NCBI GenBank assembly: GCA_019828595.1
Contig: JAHQRK010000008.1
Coordinates: 2,604,001 to 2,668,000, forward strand
Direction of reading: 5' to 3'
Length of the DNA: 64,000 nucleotides
Origin: Aphanomyces cochlioides
Lineage: Eukaryota; Oomycota; Saprolegniomycetes; Saprolegniales; Verrucalvaceae
Shown here: positions 12,401 through 27,400 of the stretch, in pieces
Layout of the letters: every line of letters starts with the position of its first letter
Position numbering within the stretch: position 1 is the stretch's first letter
Translations under genes and position numbers: made by a program
Notes under the pieces: model-generated
Databases searched by the model: none
The model's input: the letters and a program-made list of their open reading frames with translations, nothing else
What the model was told of the DNA's origin: nothing

Positions 12401-15400
12401 GGACGCAGGCAAAATCGGTCGGACGACGTCGTTTTTCGCTCTGGGAGGCGATTCTATCTCTGCCATCCGCCTTGTTGCAAAGGCAAAACAAGCTGGTTTC
12501 GTTCTGACAAGCTCCTTGGTAATGAAACATTCAACGCTAGATGCGATGCTCCGAGTGGCTAAGCTAGAGCAAGTTGAGTTGTCTGCATCAAAGTCTGACA
12601 ATGTCCATGGCATCGTTCCGTTGACGCCAATCCAACACGCGACGTTCGAACATCCTTGGAAGAATATTCATTTTTGGAATCTGTCGATGACGTTGAAGCC
12701 ACGCTCCACCGTCGGACAGTCTGAGCTGGAGGACGCTGTATCCCAATTGGTAGCACATCACGACATGCTTCGAGCACGATTCAGGCACAGTGACGACGAG
12801 GGTTGGTCGCAATATATCCTCCAGAAATCTGAGAGTGGCAGTCCCAATGTTCGTCTCGTGGACATTGGAGGATTTGAAGATCTGGAAGATGTCATTCTTG
12901 AGGTGGAGCGGTCGTTGAATTTGATCAACGGGCCTGTGTATGCAGTGACAGTGTTCGTGACTCCCGAGAATGTGCAGTACTTGCAATTCACAGCCCACCA
13001 TACAATCTTGGATCTCGTGTCATGGCGTGTCCTGATCGACGACTTGGAATCTATTTTGCGTGGCCGACAAATGAGTGCGAAATCAATGTCGTTCAAAGAA
13101 TGGTCCGAATTGTTGAGTGCAAAAGCGCTTGAGTGGGACGGATCGGCGTGGGAAGAATACATGAGCGACGATGTAGTACCTCCGACAGTTCCAAGGTACG
13201 ACTTGTGGCACTTATATTTTCAAACTTAGTTCTCTCTGTAGTCGTGTCTCAGTGAATGCGATTGGTGTGTTGGAGGAAGACATTTCTTCGAAGCTGGATC
13301 TTGCAAACACAAAGTACGGTACGAACATTCAAGAGTTGGCCCTTGCAGCATTGACGGGGTCGTTGGCCGAGTTACGCGATGCTGACTTGGCTGTAATGCT
13401 TGAGGGTCACGGCCGCGAGCCTTGGTCGAGCGACATTGACATTATGTCGACAGTGGGGTGGTTTACTTGCGAATATCCTGTCAAGTTCACGGCAACCAGT
13501 GATATTGGAGATCTATTGCGCCAAGTGAAACAGAAAGTTCGTGGCGTGCCACACAAGGGTCTGTCTTACGGAGCCATTAAGCATTTAGTCCCTGCGTCTG
13601 AATCAGCACAGAAAATCAAGATGCATCGACGTCACAACATTGGCTTCAACTACATGGGTCGATTCCAGGAGGCGAGTTCCGGTAATGGATACCTTGAAAT
13701 GATGCACGGATTATCAGTGCCTCAGTTCGCCGGTGACGAAACTCCGCTATCAACAGGAATACTCTTGTTGTCTCACAATGAAGGTAAACTGATGTTATCT
13801 GCGATGATGGAGGACTGGCAGTTCTCTGCTGTCGAATTGGATGCTTGGATGGAATCGTGGGTCAAGTGGATGCGTCGTATTGTTGACCACTGCCTGGATC
13901 CGTCGACTCTTGGTGGCAAAACGTTGTATGATTTGCCTCTGTTAGGCTCATTGTCTGTGGTGAAAGAAGCAGAGGCTGAACTGGTGAAAACTTTGAATTT
14001 GCGACCAAGTGATGTAGACGATATTTACCCCACGACGCCATTGCAGAGTGGTTTCATTTGGGCGATGCTACAAGATCCATCTGAATACGTGCTACAATCT
14101 GCAATTGATATTCGCGGAGACTTTGATTTTGCGCGTTTCAAAGCGTGTTGGCATGAGTTGGCCCGTCAAACGGATATTCTACGCACAGTGTTTTTGTCGA
14201 CAACACATGGTATTTTCCAGGCGGTAACGAAGGACGATTTATCGGAGTGGCGAATGTTGGACGAAGTTTGGTCGGTGGAAGAAGTGGGAGACCGCTCGGA
14301 TGCCTATTTTGCCGCAGACCGTAGACGTGGATTTTCTCTCGAAAGTCGATCGTTTCAGCGTTTTTGCGGTGTCCGTCTGACCGGTAAGACACCAATACTA
14401 CTGGCGAGGCTTATACTTGATTAGATGGTAGAACACGTGTGTTTTGGACTCAGCATCATGCTGTCACGGATGGTTGGTCATCACCACTTTTGATGAGCAA
14501 GCTGTTGTCGTTATGCTACGGCGAGGGTGCAATTCCAACAGCACCTTTCAGAGACCACATTGAATGGTTGACAAAACAGGACAGTGAGAGTAGCAAGTTG
14601 TTCTGGCAAGAGGCCTTGAAGCACTTGGACAAAACGGTTCCTCTCGTGTTGCCTAAGCCAACAGAATTCCGCGAAGTTGGAGAAAAATACGCAAGTACAG
14701 CGACTGTAGTCAAATTGCCTGATTTGGCGAAAGTTTCCAAGCGTTTAGGTACAACTTCTAGTACCTTGTTTCGAGCAGCTTGGTCTTTGGTTTTGCAACA
14801 ATATACTCGAAGTGACTATATCAAATTTGGATCCGTTGTGTCTGGCCGAGATACTGACGTGGAGGGAGTTGACCAGTACGTTTCAATTCTGCAGTTAACG
14901 TTTGACAATCGTTTGTAGAATAATCGGTGTGATGATCAACACTGTGCCAATATTAGTTCATGTAGCGCCGTCGCTTACGATTTCCGAAATTATCTCTAGC
15001 GTTCACGACTACTCCGTTGAATTAGTCCGCCATGCCCACTGCAGTCTGACAGATATCAAATCATGGTCATCAGCGTCCGCGACAGATGAACTTTTCGAGA
15101 CCATTTTGGTGTACGAAAATTATCCAGCTGTTGAAGCCATTAACTTGAATCGCCGACCAATTGAATTGGATGTTACGTATTTGACTGACTATGACGATGC
15201 AGGAATATCGCTTGCTATTACGCCATCACAAGAAGACTGCTACCATATTCACTTTTCGTATAAATCAAGCATTGCAAGTTCTTCTATGATAGAGATGATG
15301 AGAGATCGGTTCGTGTCTGTTCTTGACAAAATTGCAAACGAAGATTACTTGGGGGCTGCATTACTTGACATTGACATACCATCCGAGTATGAACTCTCAA

Positions 15401-18400
15401 TTATCAACGCTAGCTCGTTTGGACCATTCAATCCTTTCCCATACGAGTTGTTGCATCACGCGTTTGAAGAGCGAGCGGCCAAGAAGCCCCATTTGTTGGC
15501 CGTCGAATACGAAGGAAAGAGTATTGCATATGGAGAGTTGAACGACCAGGCGACGACGTTGGCTCATGAGTTGGTGTCTTTGGGAGTTGGTGTTGGAAGC
15601 CGAGTGGCTGTGGTGATGGAGCGGTGTTTGGAATTTCCGATTGGTTTGTTGGCAGTGTTGAAAGCCGGAGGGTCGATGATGCCGCTGGACGCCACGTTCC
15701 CAGCGAACCGTTTGACGTTTATGTTGGACGATGCGAATGCGTCTGTGGTAGTGACGACTGAGCAGTACCGAGCTCAGGTGGAAGCATTGACTTTGGATAT
15801 TCCGGTGGTGTATGTTAGCTCGACTGAGTTGGCAGCATCCCAGAAGACGATGGCTTTGATTTCACCGGCGACACGCAACGACGAAGCGTATGTTGTGTAT
15901 ACGTCTGGATCGACTGGTCGGCCAAAGGGTGTTCCTGTGCACCACGTCGGTGCTGTGAATTTGACATTATTTCCTTTGGAGCCAGAAGCCTTTCAAGAAG
16001 GAAAGCGCGTTATGCAATTCTTGGCTATCGGCTTTGATTGGTGCCAGGAAGAAATTTGGAAAACATTGAACAATGGTGCTACGTTGGTGTTGAGAAGCCA
16101 AAATGTTTTCGACACGCTTCCCATTGTTGACGTTATATCATGCACTCCAACAGCATTGTCTTCTTTTGGTCACCCATCAAAGTTTCCGAACCTCCAGCAT
16201 ATCGAAGTCGGTGGAGAACAGATTTCGAATTCATTGAAAAATGTGTGGTCTCCGTTTGTCAAGCTAACAAATGGGTATGGTCCAACGGAATGCGCTAGTC
16301 TTACTCATGGAATTTTATTGACGCCGACGAATTCAGTGACAATTGGAAGAGCAAGGCCAAATGTCAATTCCTATATTTTGGATGCTAACAGGCGACCTGT
16401 TCCTGTCGGTGTGGTTGGCGAGATATACTTGGGGGGTATCTGTGTCTCTCCTGGATACATCAATTTACCCGAACAAACTGCCGAACGCTTCTTGGACGAT
16501 CCGTTTGTGTCTGGTGGTGGTCGAATGTTTCGAACAGGAGATTTCGGCCGATTGCTCCCAAATGGAAACTTCGAAGTGCTAGGTCGAAAAGATAGTCAAG
16601 TGAAATTGAAAGGGTACCGTATCGAGTTGGAAGAAATCGGCGAAGCCATGATGCGTCATCCCCAAGTGACAGCTGCAGCAGCCATTGTGAAAGACAAGAC
16701 TCACCTTGTGGGTTATTTTACGCCTCCCACGGTGAACGTGGATGAGTTGCGAAGTGTGGTTTCGTCGTATTTGCCGGTGTATATGGTCCCTGCCGTCTGG
16801 GTTCCATTGGAATCTATGCCACAAAATGTGAACGGCAAGACGGACCGGTTGGCGTTGGAGGCCATGGATGTGATCGTGGAAGTCGAGTCATTGGAGACAG
16901 AAGTTGAAATTCAGCTGGCGACTGTTTGGTCAAAAGTTTTGGACGTTGACGTGAGTGAAATTGGCCGCAATACGTCTTTCTTTGCGTTGGGTGGTGACTC
17001 TTTGTCCATCATCAAGGTAGTGGCAGCTTGTCGTCAAGTTGGACTATCGATCACGGTGGCTCAATTGTTCAAGGAGCCAATCTTACGTCAAGCAGCTGCA
17101 ATTTGTGGTCGCGAAACAGCTATGGAGTGGCCCGCAGTCGTAATGTCTGATTCAGTGTTGGAGGAAGTCGCCGAAGACTGGTCAAGTATTTTGAGCTTGA
17201 ACGAGTACATGGTGTACCCCGTGACTCCCCTGCAAGCAGGTATGTTGTACTCCACAACGACAGACCGAACGGCGTATGTGATGCAACACACGTTTGACCT
17301 CGATGAAGCGTTGACGTTTGAGATGGTATCGAATGGATTTCTCCGTCTTGCCGAGCAGCATGAGATTCTACGAACGACGTTTGTGTCGCTGCAGTCTGGT
17401 TTGGTCCAAATTATCCGACGAGACACGGTTGGACATGTTGTTCGCCATGAGACTGTATCGCGATTGGAAGATTTTTTGAAAGTAGATCGAGCTCGTGGGT
17501 TTGAACTCGGCGATCTGTTCTTTGTTCGATTGACCACGGTGTCGGATGATGTCGGAAGATATGCAGTGCTGACAATTCATCACACGTTGTACGACGGATG
17601 GTCTTTCCCGCTGTTAGAGTCAGATCTCTTGGAGGCTTTCCACGGCAGACCTGTTTCTCCACGACCAAGCTTCCGAAGTTTGGTGGATTATGTTCAAGCG
17701 CAGGACGAAGAGCATATCCGAGTTTTCTGGCAAACAACATTGACAAATGTGACACCATCACTTATTGCACCTGTAAATGGCAAGACGACAGTTTGTGAAG
17801 ATCAAATTCCATCTTTGCATTTTGAAGTACCAGTAAGTGGATTATCACACGCTGCTAAAAATGCAGGCGTTACGTTGGCTACTCTAACCAAATTTGCATG
17901 GGCTGTGACTCTACGTAAATTCTTGCGACAAAGTGACATTGTCATAGGCCAAGTGATGTCAAATCGAAATATTCCAGTGAAAGGAATCGAAAGGTATGGA
18001 TTACAGGTCAACTTCAATGATTCATGGCTCATTGTGTAGAATGTTGGGTGCAACGTTGAGTACTGTCCCTTTTCGAGTTCAGTTAATCGATTCGGAAAAT
18101 GTTTTGTCCAGTCTTCAGACAATGCAGACAAATCAAGGCTCAATATTAGCACACTCCCATGCAAGCCTGGTTGATATCAAGAAGTGGAGTGGTGTCGGTC
18201 AAGAATTATTCGATTCGTTGTTTGTGTTCCAACAAATAAATGAGTCTGACGTTAATCCGCCATCCAAACCAACATCCGTCGTTACAGGTGGAATGCAAGC
18301 CTCAACGCATTATGCCTTTGAGCTAGAGCTCTTTGTTCAAAGCACAATATTGCACGTTGATGCGATGTTTGATTTTGCTTCGTTGTCCAAAATTCAGGCA

Positions 18401-21400
18401 CATTGGATTTTGGAAGAATATGAATTTACTTTAGGTCAAGTTGCTGTTGCAGTGGCATCAAATGACACTTGCTCAACATTGTGGGAGCTATCTGCAGACC
18501 AGATGAAATTGATCAAACAGTCATCATTCGGAGCCACATCTCCATTACCGTTCAAGTTGTTGCATCACGCGTTTGAAGAGCGAGCGGCCAAGAAGCCCCA
18601 TTTGTTGGCCGTCGAATACGAAGGAAAGAGTATTGCATATGGAGAGTTGAACGACCAGGCGACGACGTTGGCTCATGAGTTGGTGTCTTTGGGCGTTGGC
18701 GTCGGAAGCCGAGTGGCTGTGGTGATGGAGCGGTGTTTGGAATTTCCGATTGGTTTGTTGGCAGTGTTGAAAGCCGGAGGGTCGATGATGCCGCTGGACG
18801 CCACGTTCCCAGCGAACCGTTTGACGTTTATGTTGGACGATGCGAATGCGTCTGTGGTAGTGACGACTGAGCAGTACCGAGCTCAGGTGGAAGCATTGAC
18901 TTTGGATATTCCGGTGGTGTATGTTAGCTCGACTGAGTTGGCAGCATCCCAGAAGACGATGGCTTTGATTTCACCGGCGACCCGTGATGACGAAGGCTTT
19001 GTTGTTTATACATCGGGCTCAACAGGACGGCCAAAGGGTGTTCCTGTGCATCATGGAGGCGCTGTGAATACCATCTTTGCTTCATCAAACGCTACGTTTG
19101 GCGAGGGATTTCGTGTTGCACAAGTATTTTCTGTCGCTTTCGATGGTTGTCAACTAGATGTTTGGTGTACACTTTCCAATGGGGGTGCATTAATTTTACG
19201 TGGTGACAATTTGTTGGACACTTTATCCTCGGTGGATAGTTTTCTCATCACGCCAACAGCACTGGGCCTTTTGCAAAGTCCTTCGTTGTTCCCGAGGCTG
19301 AAATTTATTGGCTTAGCTGGTGAACCTGTACCCTCTTCTTTGAAAGACCTGTGGGCACCGTTTGTCTCGGTGGTAAATAAATATGGCCCTACAGAGTGTG
19401 CCATGGTGACTCATGAAAATTTCTTAAAAATTGACGAATCTGTCTCAGTCGGAAAACAACATCCAAACGTAAATTGCTACATTTTGGACAACGTTATGCG
19501 ACCTGTTCCTGTCGGTGTGGTTGGCGAGATATACTTGGGGGGTATCTGTGTCTCTCCTGGATACATCAATTTACCCGAACAAACTGCCGAACGCTTCTTG
19601 GACGATCCGTTTGTGTCTGGTGGTGGTCGAATGTTTCGAACAGGAGATTTCGGCCGATTGCTCCCAAATGGAAACTTCGAAGTGCTAGGTCGAAAAGATA
19701 GTCAAGTGAAATTGAAAGGGTACCGTATCGAGTTGGAAGAAATCGGCGAAGCCATGATGCGTCATCCCCAAGTGACAGCTGCAGCAGCCATTGTGAAAGA
19801 CAAGACTCACCTTGTGGGTTATTTTACGCCTCCCACGGTGAACGTGGATGAGTTGCGAAGTGTGGTTTCGTCGTATTTGCCGGTGTATATGGTCCCTGCC
19901 GTCTGGGTTCCATTGGAATCTATGCCACAAAATGTGAACGGCAAGACGGACCGGTTGGCGTTGGAGGCCATGGATGTGATCGTGGAAGTCGAGTCATTGG
20001 AGACAGAAGTTGAAATTCAGCTGGCGACTGTTTGGTCAAAAGTTTTGGACGTTGACGTGAGTGAAATTGGCCGCAATACGTCTTTCTTTGCGTTGGGTGG
20101 TGATTCTTTGTCCATCATCAAGGTAGTGGCAGCTTGTCGTCAAGTTGGACTATCGATCACGGTGGCTCAATTGTTCAAGGAGCCAATCTTACGTCAAGCA
20201 GCTGCAATTTGTGGTCGCGAAACAGCTATGGAGTGGCCCGCAGTCGTAATGTCTGATTCAGTGTTGGAGGAAGTCGCCGAAGACTGGTCAAGTATTTTGA
20301 GCTTGAACGAGTACATGGTGTACCCCGTGACTCCCCTGCAAGCAGGTATGTTGTACTCCACAACGACAGACCGAACGGCGTATGTGATGCAACACACGTT
20401 TGACCTCGATGAAGCGTTGACGTTTGAGATGGTATCGAATGGATTTCTCCGTCTTGCCGAGCAGCATGAGATTCTACGAACGACGTTTGTGTCGCTGCAG
20501 TCTGGTTTGGTCCAAATTATCCGACGAGACACGGTTGGACATGTTGTTCGCCATGAGACTGTATCGCGATTGGAAGATTTTTTGAAAGTAGATCGAGCTC
20601 GTGGGTTTGAACTCGGCGATCTGTTCTTTGTTCGATTGACCACGGTGTCGGATGATGTCGGAAGATATGCAGTGCTGACAATTCATCACACGTTGTACGA
20701 CGGATGGTCTTTCCCGCTGTTAGAGTCAGATCTCTTGGAGGCTTTCCACGGCAGACCTGTTTCTCCACGACCAAGCTTCCGAAGTTTGGTGGATTATGTT
20801 CAAGCGCAGGACGAAGAGCATATCCGAGTTTTCTGGCAAACAACATTGACAAATGTGACACCATCACTTATTGCACCTGTAAATGGCAAGACGACAGTTT
20901 GTGAAGATCAAATTCCATCTTTGCATTTTGAAGTACCAGTAAGTGGATTATCACACGCTGCTAAAAATGCAGGCGTTACGTTGGCTACTCTAACCAAATT
21001 TGCATGGGCTGTGACTCTACGTAAATTCTTGCGACAAAGTGACATTGTCATAGGCCAAGTGATGTCAAATCGAAATATTCCAGTGAAAGGAATCGAAAGG
21101 TATGGATTACAGGTCAACTTCAATGATTCATGGCTCATTGTGTAGAATGTTGGGTGCAACGTTGAGTACTGTCCCTTTTCGAGTTCAGTTAATCGATTCG
21201 GAAAATGTTTTGTCCAGTCTTCAGACAATGCAGACAAATCAAGGCTCAATATTAGCACACTCCCATGCAAGCCTGGTTGATATCAAGAAGTGGAGTGGTG
21301 TCGGTCAAGAATTATTCGATTCGTTGTTTGTGTTCCAACAAACAAATGAGTCTGACGTTAATCCGCCATCCAAACCAACATCCGTCGTTACAGGTGGAAT

Positions 21401-24400
21401 GCAAGCCTCAACGCATTATGCCTTTGAGCTAGAGCTCTTTGTTCAAAGCACAATATTGCACGTTGATGCGATGTTTGATTTTGCTTCGTTGTCCAAAATT
21501 CAGGCACATTGGATTTTGGAAGAATATGAATTTACTTTAGGTCAAGTTGCTGTTGCAGTGGCATCAAATGACACTTGCTCAACATTGTGGGAGCTATCTG
21601 CAGACCAGATGAAATTGATCAAACAGTCATCATTCGGAGCCACATCTCCATTACCGTTCGAGTTGTTGCATCACGCGTTTGAAGAGCGAGCGGCCAAGAA
21701 GCCCCATTTGTTGGCCGTCGAATACGAAGGAAAGAGTATTGCATATGGAGAGTTGAACGACCAGGCGACGACGTTGGCTCATGAGTTGGTGTCTTTGGGC
21801 GTTGGCGTCGGAAGCCGAGTGGCTGTGGTGATGGAGCGGTGTTTGGAATTTCCGATTGGTTTGTTGGCAGTGTTGAAAGCCGGAGGGTCGATGATGCCGC
21901 TGGACGCCACGTTCCCAGCGAACCGTTTGACGTTTATGTTGGGCGATGCGAATGCGTCTGTGGTAGTGACGACTGAGCAGTACCGAGCTCAGGTGGAAGC
22001 ATTGACTTTGGATATTCCGGTGGTGTATGTTAGCTCGACTGAGTTGGCAGCATCCCAGAAGACGATGGCTTTGATTTCACCGGCGACACGCAACGACGAA
22101 GCGTATGTTGTGTACACATCAGGCTCAACAGGACGGCCAAAAGGTGTTCCTGTGCTACACCTGGGCATTATGAACACAGTTGTGTTTTCGTGTAATGAAA
22201 TGTTTGCAGAAGGAATGCGCGTTGCTCAAGTTTTGGCCATTGGATTTGATGGATGTCAGCTTGATGTATGGAGTTCTTTGTCCTTTGGAGCTTGTCTGGT
22301 TTTGCGTGGACGCGATTTGTTCGAGACTATAGCAACAGTGAACACAATGGTGTGCACACCAACAGCTTTGAATGTATTAGGGTCCCCTGCGAATTATCCC
22401 AACATGAAGTTCGTCGCCGTTGCTGGTGAACCGATATCTACGTCTTTGAAGAATAGATGGGCCCCGCACATCACCTTAATGAACCGCTATGGACCGACTG
22501 AATGCTCGGTCGAGACGCACGAAACAGTCCTAATCAAAGACAAGACCATCCATGTGGGCAAACCACTTGATAATGTAAACACATATATCCTAGACAACGG
22601 CATGCGACCTGTTCCTGTCGGTGTGGTTGGCGAGATATACTTGGGGGGTATCTGTGTCTCTCCTGGATACATCAATTTACCCGAACAAACTGCCGAACGC
22701 TTTTTGGACGATCCGTTTGTGTCTGGTGGTGGTCGAATGTTTCGAACAGGAGATTTCGGCCGATTGCTCCCAAATGGAAACTTCGAAGTGCTAGGTCGAA
22801 AAGATAGTCAAGTGAAATTGAAAGGGTACCGTATCGAGTTGGAAGAAATCGGCGAAGCCATGATGCGTCATCCCCAAGTGACAGCTGCAGCAGCCATTGT
22901 GAAAGACAAGACTCACCTTGTGGGTTATTTTACGCCTCCCACGGTGAACGTGGATGAGTTGCGAAGTGTGGTTTCGTCGTATTTGCCGGTGTACATGGTA
23001 CCTGCCGTCTGGGTTCCATTGGAGTCCATGCCACAAAATGTGAACGGCAAGACGGACCGGTTGGCGTTGGAGGCCATGGATGTGATCGTGGAAGTCGAGA
23101 CATTGGAGACCGAAGTTGAAAAACGCTTTGCCAACGTATGGTCACAAGTGTTGAATGTGGACGCAGGCAAAATCGGTCGGACGACGTCGTTTTTCGCTCT
23201 GGGAGGCGATTCTATCTCTGCCATCCGCCTTGTTGCAAAGGCAAAACAAGCTGGTTTCGTTCTGACAAGCTCCTTGGTAATGAAACATTCAACGCTAGAT
23301 GCGATGCTCCGAGTGGCTAAGCTAGAGCAAGTTGAGTTGTCTGCATCAAAGTCTGACAATGTCCATGGCATCGTTCCGTTGACGCCAATCCAACACGCGA
23401 CGTTCGAACATCCTTGGAAGAATATTCATTTTTGGAATCTGTCGATGACGTTGAAGCCACGCTCCACCGTCGGACAGTCTGAGCTGGAGGACGCTGTATC
23501 CCAATTGGTAGCACATCACGACATGCTTCGAGCACGATTCAGGCACAGTGACGACGAGGGTTGGTCGCAATATATCCTCCAGAAATCTGAGAGTGGCAGT
23601 CCCAATGTTCGTCTCGTGGACATTGGAGGATTTGAAGATCTGGAAGATGCCATTCTTGAGGTGGAGCGGTCGTTGAATTTGATCAACGGGCCTGTGTATG
23701 CAGTGACAGTGTTCGTGACTCCCGAGAATGTGCAGTACTTGCAATTCACAGCCCACCATACAATCTTGGATCTCGTGTCATGGCGTGTCCTGATCGACGA
23801 CTTGGAATCTATTTTGCGTGGCCGACAAATGAGTGCGAAATCAATGTCGTTCAAAGAATGGTCCGAATTGTTGAGTGCAAAAGCGCTTGAGTGGGACGGA
23901 TCGGCGTGGGAAGAATACATGAGCGACGATGTAGTACCTCCGACAGTTCCAAGGTACGACTTGTGGCACTTATATTTTCAAACTTAGTTCTCTCTGTAGT
24001 CGTGTCTCAGTGAATGCGATTGGTGTGTTGGAGGAAGACATTTCTTCGAAGCTGGATCTTGCAAACACAAAGTACGGTACGAACATTCAAGAGTTGGCCC
24101 TTGCAGCATTGACGGGGTCGTTGGCCGAGTTACGCGATGCTGACTTGGCTGTAATGCTTGAGGGTCACGGCCGCGAGCCTTGGTCGAGCGACATTGACAT
24201 TATGTCGACAGTGGGGTGGTTTACTTGCGAATATCCTGTCAAGTTCACGGCAACCAGTGATATTGGAGATCTATTGCGCCAAGTGAAACAGAAAGTTCGT
24301 GGCGTGCCACACAAGGGTCTGTCTTACGGAGCCATTAAGCATTTAGTCCCTGCGTCTGAATCAGCACAGAAAATCAAGATGCATCGACGTCACAACATTG

Positions 24401-27400
24401 GCTTCAACTACATGGGTCGATTCCAGGAGGCGAGTTCCGGTAATGGATACCTTGAAATGATGCACGGATTATCAGTGCCTCAGTTCGCCGGTGACGAAAC
24501 TCCGCTATCAACAGGAATACTCTTGTTGTCTCACAATGAAGGTAAACTGATGTTATCTGCGATGATGGAGGACTGGCAGTTCTCTGCTGTCGAATTGGAT
24601 GCTTGGATGGAATCGTGGGTCAAGTGGATGCGTCGTATTGTTGACCACTGCCTGGATCCGTCGACTCTTGGTGGCAAAACGTTGTATGATTTGCCTCTGT
24701 TAGGCTCATTGTCTGTGGTGAAAGAAGCAGAGGCTGAACTGGTGAAAACTTTGAATTTGCGACCAAGTGATGTAGACGATATTTACCCCACGACGCCATT
24801 GCAGAGTGGTTTCATTTGGGCGATGCTACAAGATCCATCTGAATACGTGCTACAATCTGCAATTGATATTCGCGGAGACTTTGATTTTGCGCGTTTCAAA
24901 GCGTGTTGGCATGAGTTGGCCCGTCAAACGGATATTCTACGCACAGTGTTTTTGTCGACAACACATGGTATTTTCCAGGCGGTAACGAAGGACGATTTAT
25001 CGGAGTGGCGAATGTTGGACGAAGTTTGGTCGGTGGAAGAAGTGGGAGACCGCTCGGATGCCTATTTTGCCGCAGACCGTAGACGTGGATTTTCTCTCGA
25101 AAGTCGATCGTTTCAGCGTTTTTGCGGTGTCCGTCTGACCGGTAAGACACCAATACTACTGGCGAGGCTTATACTTGATTAGATGGTAGAACACGTGTGT
25201 TTTGGACTCAGCATCATGCTGTCACGGATGGTTGGTCATCACCACTTTTGATGAGCAAGCTGTTGTCGTTATGCTACGGCGAGGGTGCAATTCCAACAGC
25301 ACCTTTCAGAGACCACATTGAATGGTTGACAAAACAGGACAGTGAGAGTAGCAAGTTGTTCTGGCAAGAGGCCTTGAAGCACTTGGACAAAACGGTTCCT
25401 CTCGTGTTGCCTAAGCCAACAGAATTCCGCGAAGTTGGAGAAAAATACGCAAGTACAGCGACTGTAGTCAAATTGCCTGATTTGGCGAAAGTTTCCAAGC
25501 GTTTAGGTACAACTTCTAGTACCTTGTTTCGAGCAGCTTGGTCTTTGGTTTTGCAACAATATACTCGAAGTGACTATATCAAATTTGGATCCGTTGTGTC
25601 TGGCCGAGATACTGACGTGGAGGGAGTTGACCAGTACGTTTCAATTCTGCAGTTAACGTTTGACAATCGTTTGTAGAATAATCGGTGTGATGATCAACAC
25701 TGTGCCAATATTAGTTCATGTAGCGCCGTCGCTTACGATTTCCGAAATTATCTCTAGCGTTCACGACTACTCCGTTGAATTAGTCCGCCATGCCCACTGC
25801 AGTCTGACAGATATCAAATCATGGTCATCAGCGTCCGCGACAGATGAACTTTTCGAGACCATTTTGGTGTACGAAAATTATCCAGCTGTTGAAGACATTG
25901 ACTTGGACAAGCACTCGTTTTGCCTGGATGTCATTCCGACACCAGAGTACACAGACGCCAAATTGACCGTTGCAATCATACCTGAGGACGACGAATGTCA
26001 CGTTCAACTTTCTTACAATACCAAAAATATTGATCCAGTGACGGTAGAGATGATGAAGGATCGGTTCGTGTCTGTTCTTGACAAAATTGCAAACAAAGAT
26101 TGCTTGGGGGCGACATTACTTGACATTGACATACCATCCGAGTATGAACTCTCAATTATCAACGCTAGCTCGTTTGGACCATTCAATCCTTTGCCTTACG
26201 AGTTGTTGCATCACGCGTTTGAAGAGCGAGCGGCCAAGAAGCTCCATTTGTTGGCCGTCGAATACGAAGGAAAGAGTATTACATATGGAGAGTTGAACGA
26301 CCAGGCGACGACGTTGGCTCATGAGTTGGTGTCTTTGGGCGTTGGCGTCGGAAGCCGAGTGGCTGTGGTGATGGAGCGGTGTTTGGAATTTCCGATTGGT
26401 TTGTTGGCAGTGTTGAAAGCCGGAGGGTCGATGATGCCGCTGGACGCCACGTTCCCAGCGAACCGTTTGACGTTTATGTTGGGCGATGCGAATGCGTCTG
26501 TGGTGGTGACGACTGAGCAGTACCGAGCTCAGGTGGAAGCATTGACTTTGGATATTCCGGTGGTGTATGTTAGCTCGACTGAGTTGGCAGCATCTCGGAA
26601 GACGATGGCTTTGATTTCACCGGCAACTCGCGACAACGAAGCGTATGTTGTGTATACATCTGGATCGACTGGTCGGCCAAAGGGTGTTCCTGTGCACCAC
26701 GTCAGTGCCCTGAATTGCATCGAATTTGAATTGGGAGATTTTGATATTTCAGAGGGAATGCGCTTGATGCAATTCCGCGCTATTGGCAGTGATGTGTTTG
26801 AGTGGGAGGTGTGGAAGGCACTAAGTCGTGGTGCCGAGCTTGTTTTTCGCTCTGATGACGTTTTCAGCACTTTGATCACTGTTGATGTCTTGTCAAGCAC
26901 TCCAACTGGATTATCCTTGCTAGGCGACCCGAAGCAGTATCTAAATTTGAAGCAGGTTGCGGTTGGTGGTGAGGCGTTGCCGACTGGTTTAAAAGACTTG
27001 TGGTCCGAGCACGTCGTACTTACCAATTGTTATGGTCCATCGGAATGTGCCATTCAAACTCACCGGCATCAACTCTACAGCTTAACTCCTGTTACAATCG
27101 GTAAACCAATGCAAAACGTATCTTGCTACATTCTAGATGAAAGTCAGCGTCAGGTTCCAGTTGGTGCGGTAGGAGAATTCTACTTGGGTGGTATCTGTGT
27201 CTCTCCTGGATACATCAATTTACCCGAACAAACTGCCGAACGCTTCTTGGACGATCCGTTTGTGTCTGGTGGTGGTCGAATGTTTCGAACAGGAGATTTC
27301 GGCCGATTGCTCCCAAATGGAAACTTCGAAGTGCTAGGTCGAAAAGATAGTCAAGTGAAATTGAAAGGGTACCGTATCGAGTTGGAAGAAATCGGCGAAG

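Noticed and set aside
12606..13905. Calling the E domains condensation domains
   Set aside because: They carry HHxxxDxVSW, TVGWFT and FNYMG motifs and follow LGGDSI carriers, the pattern of epimerisation domains. True C domains with HHxxxDG follow them.
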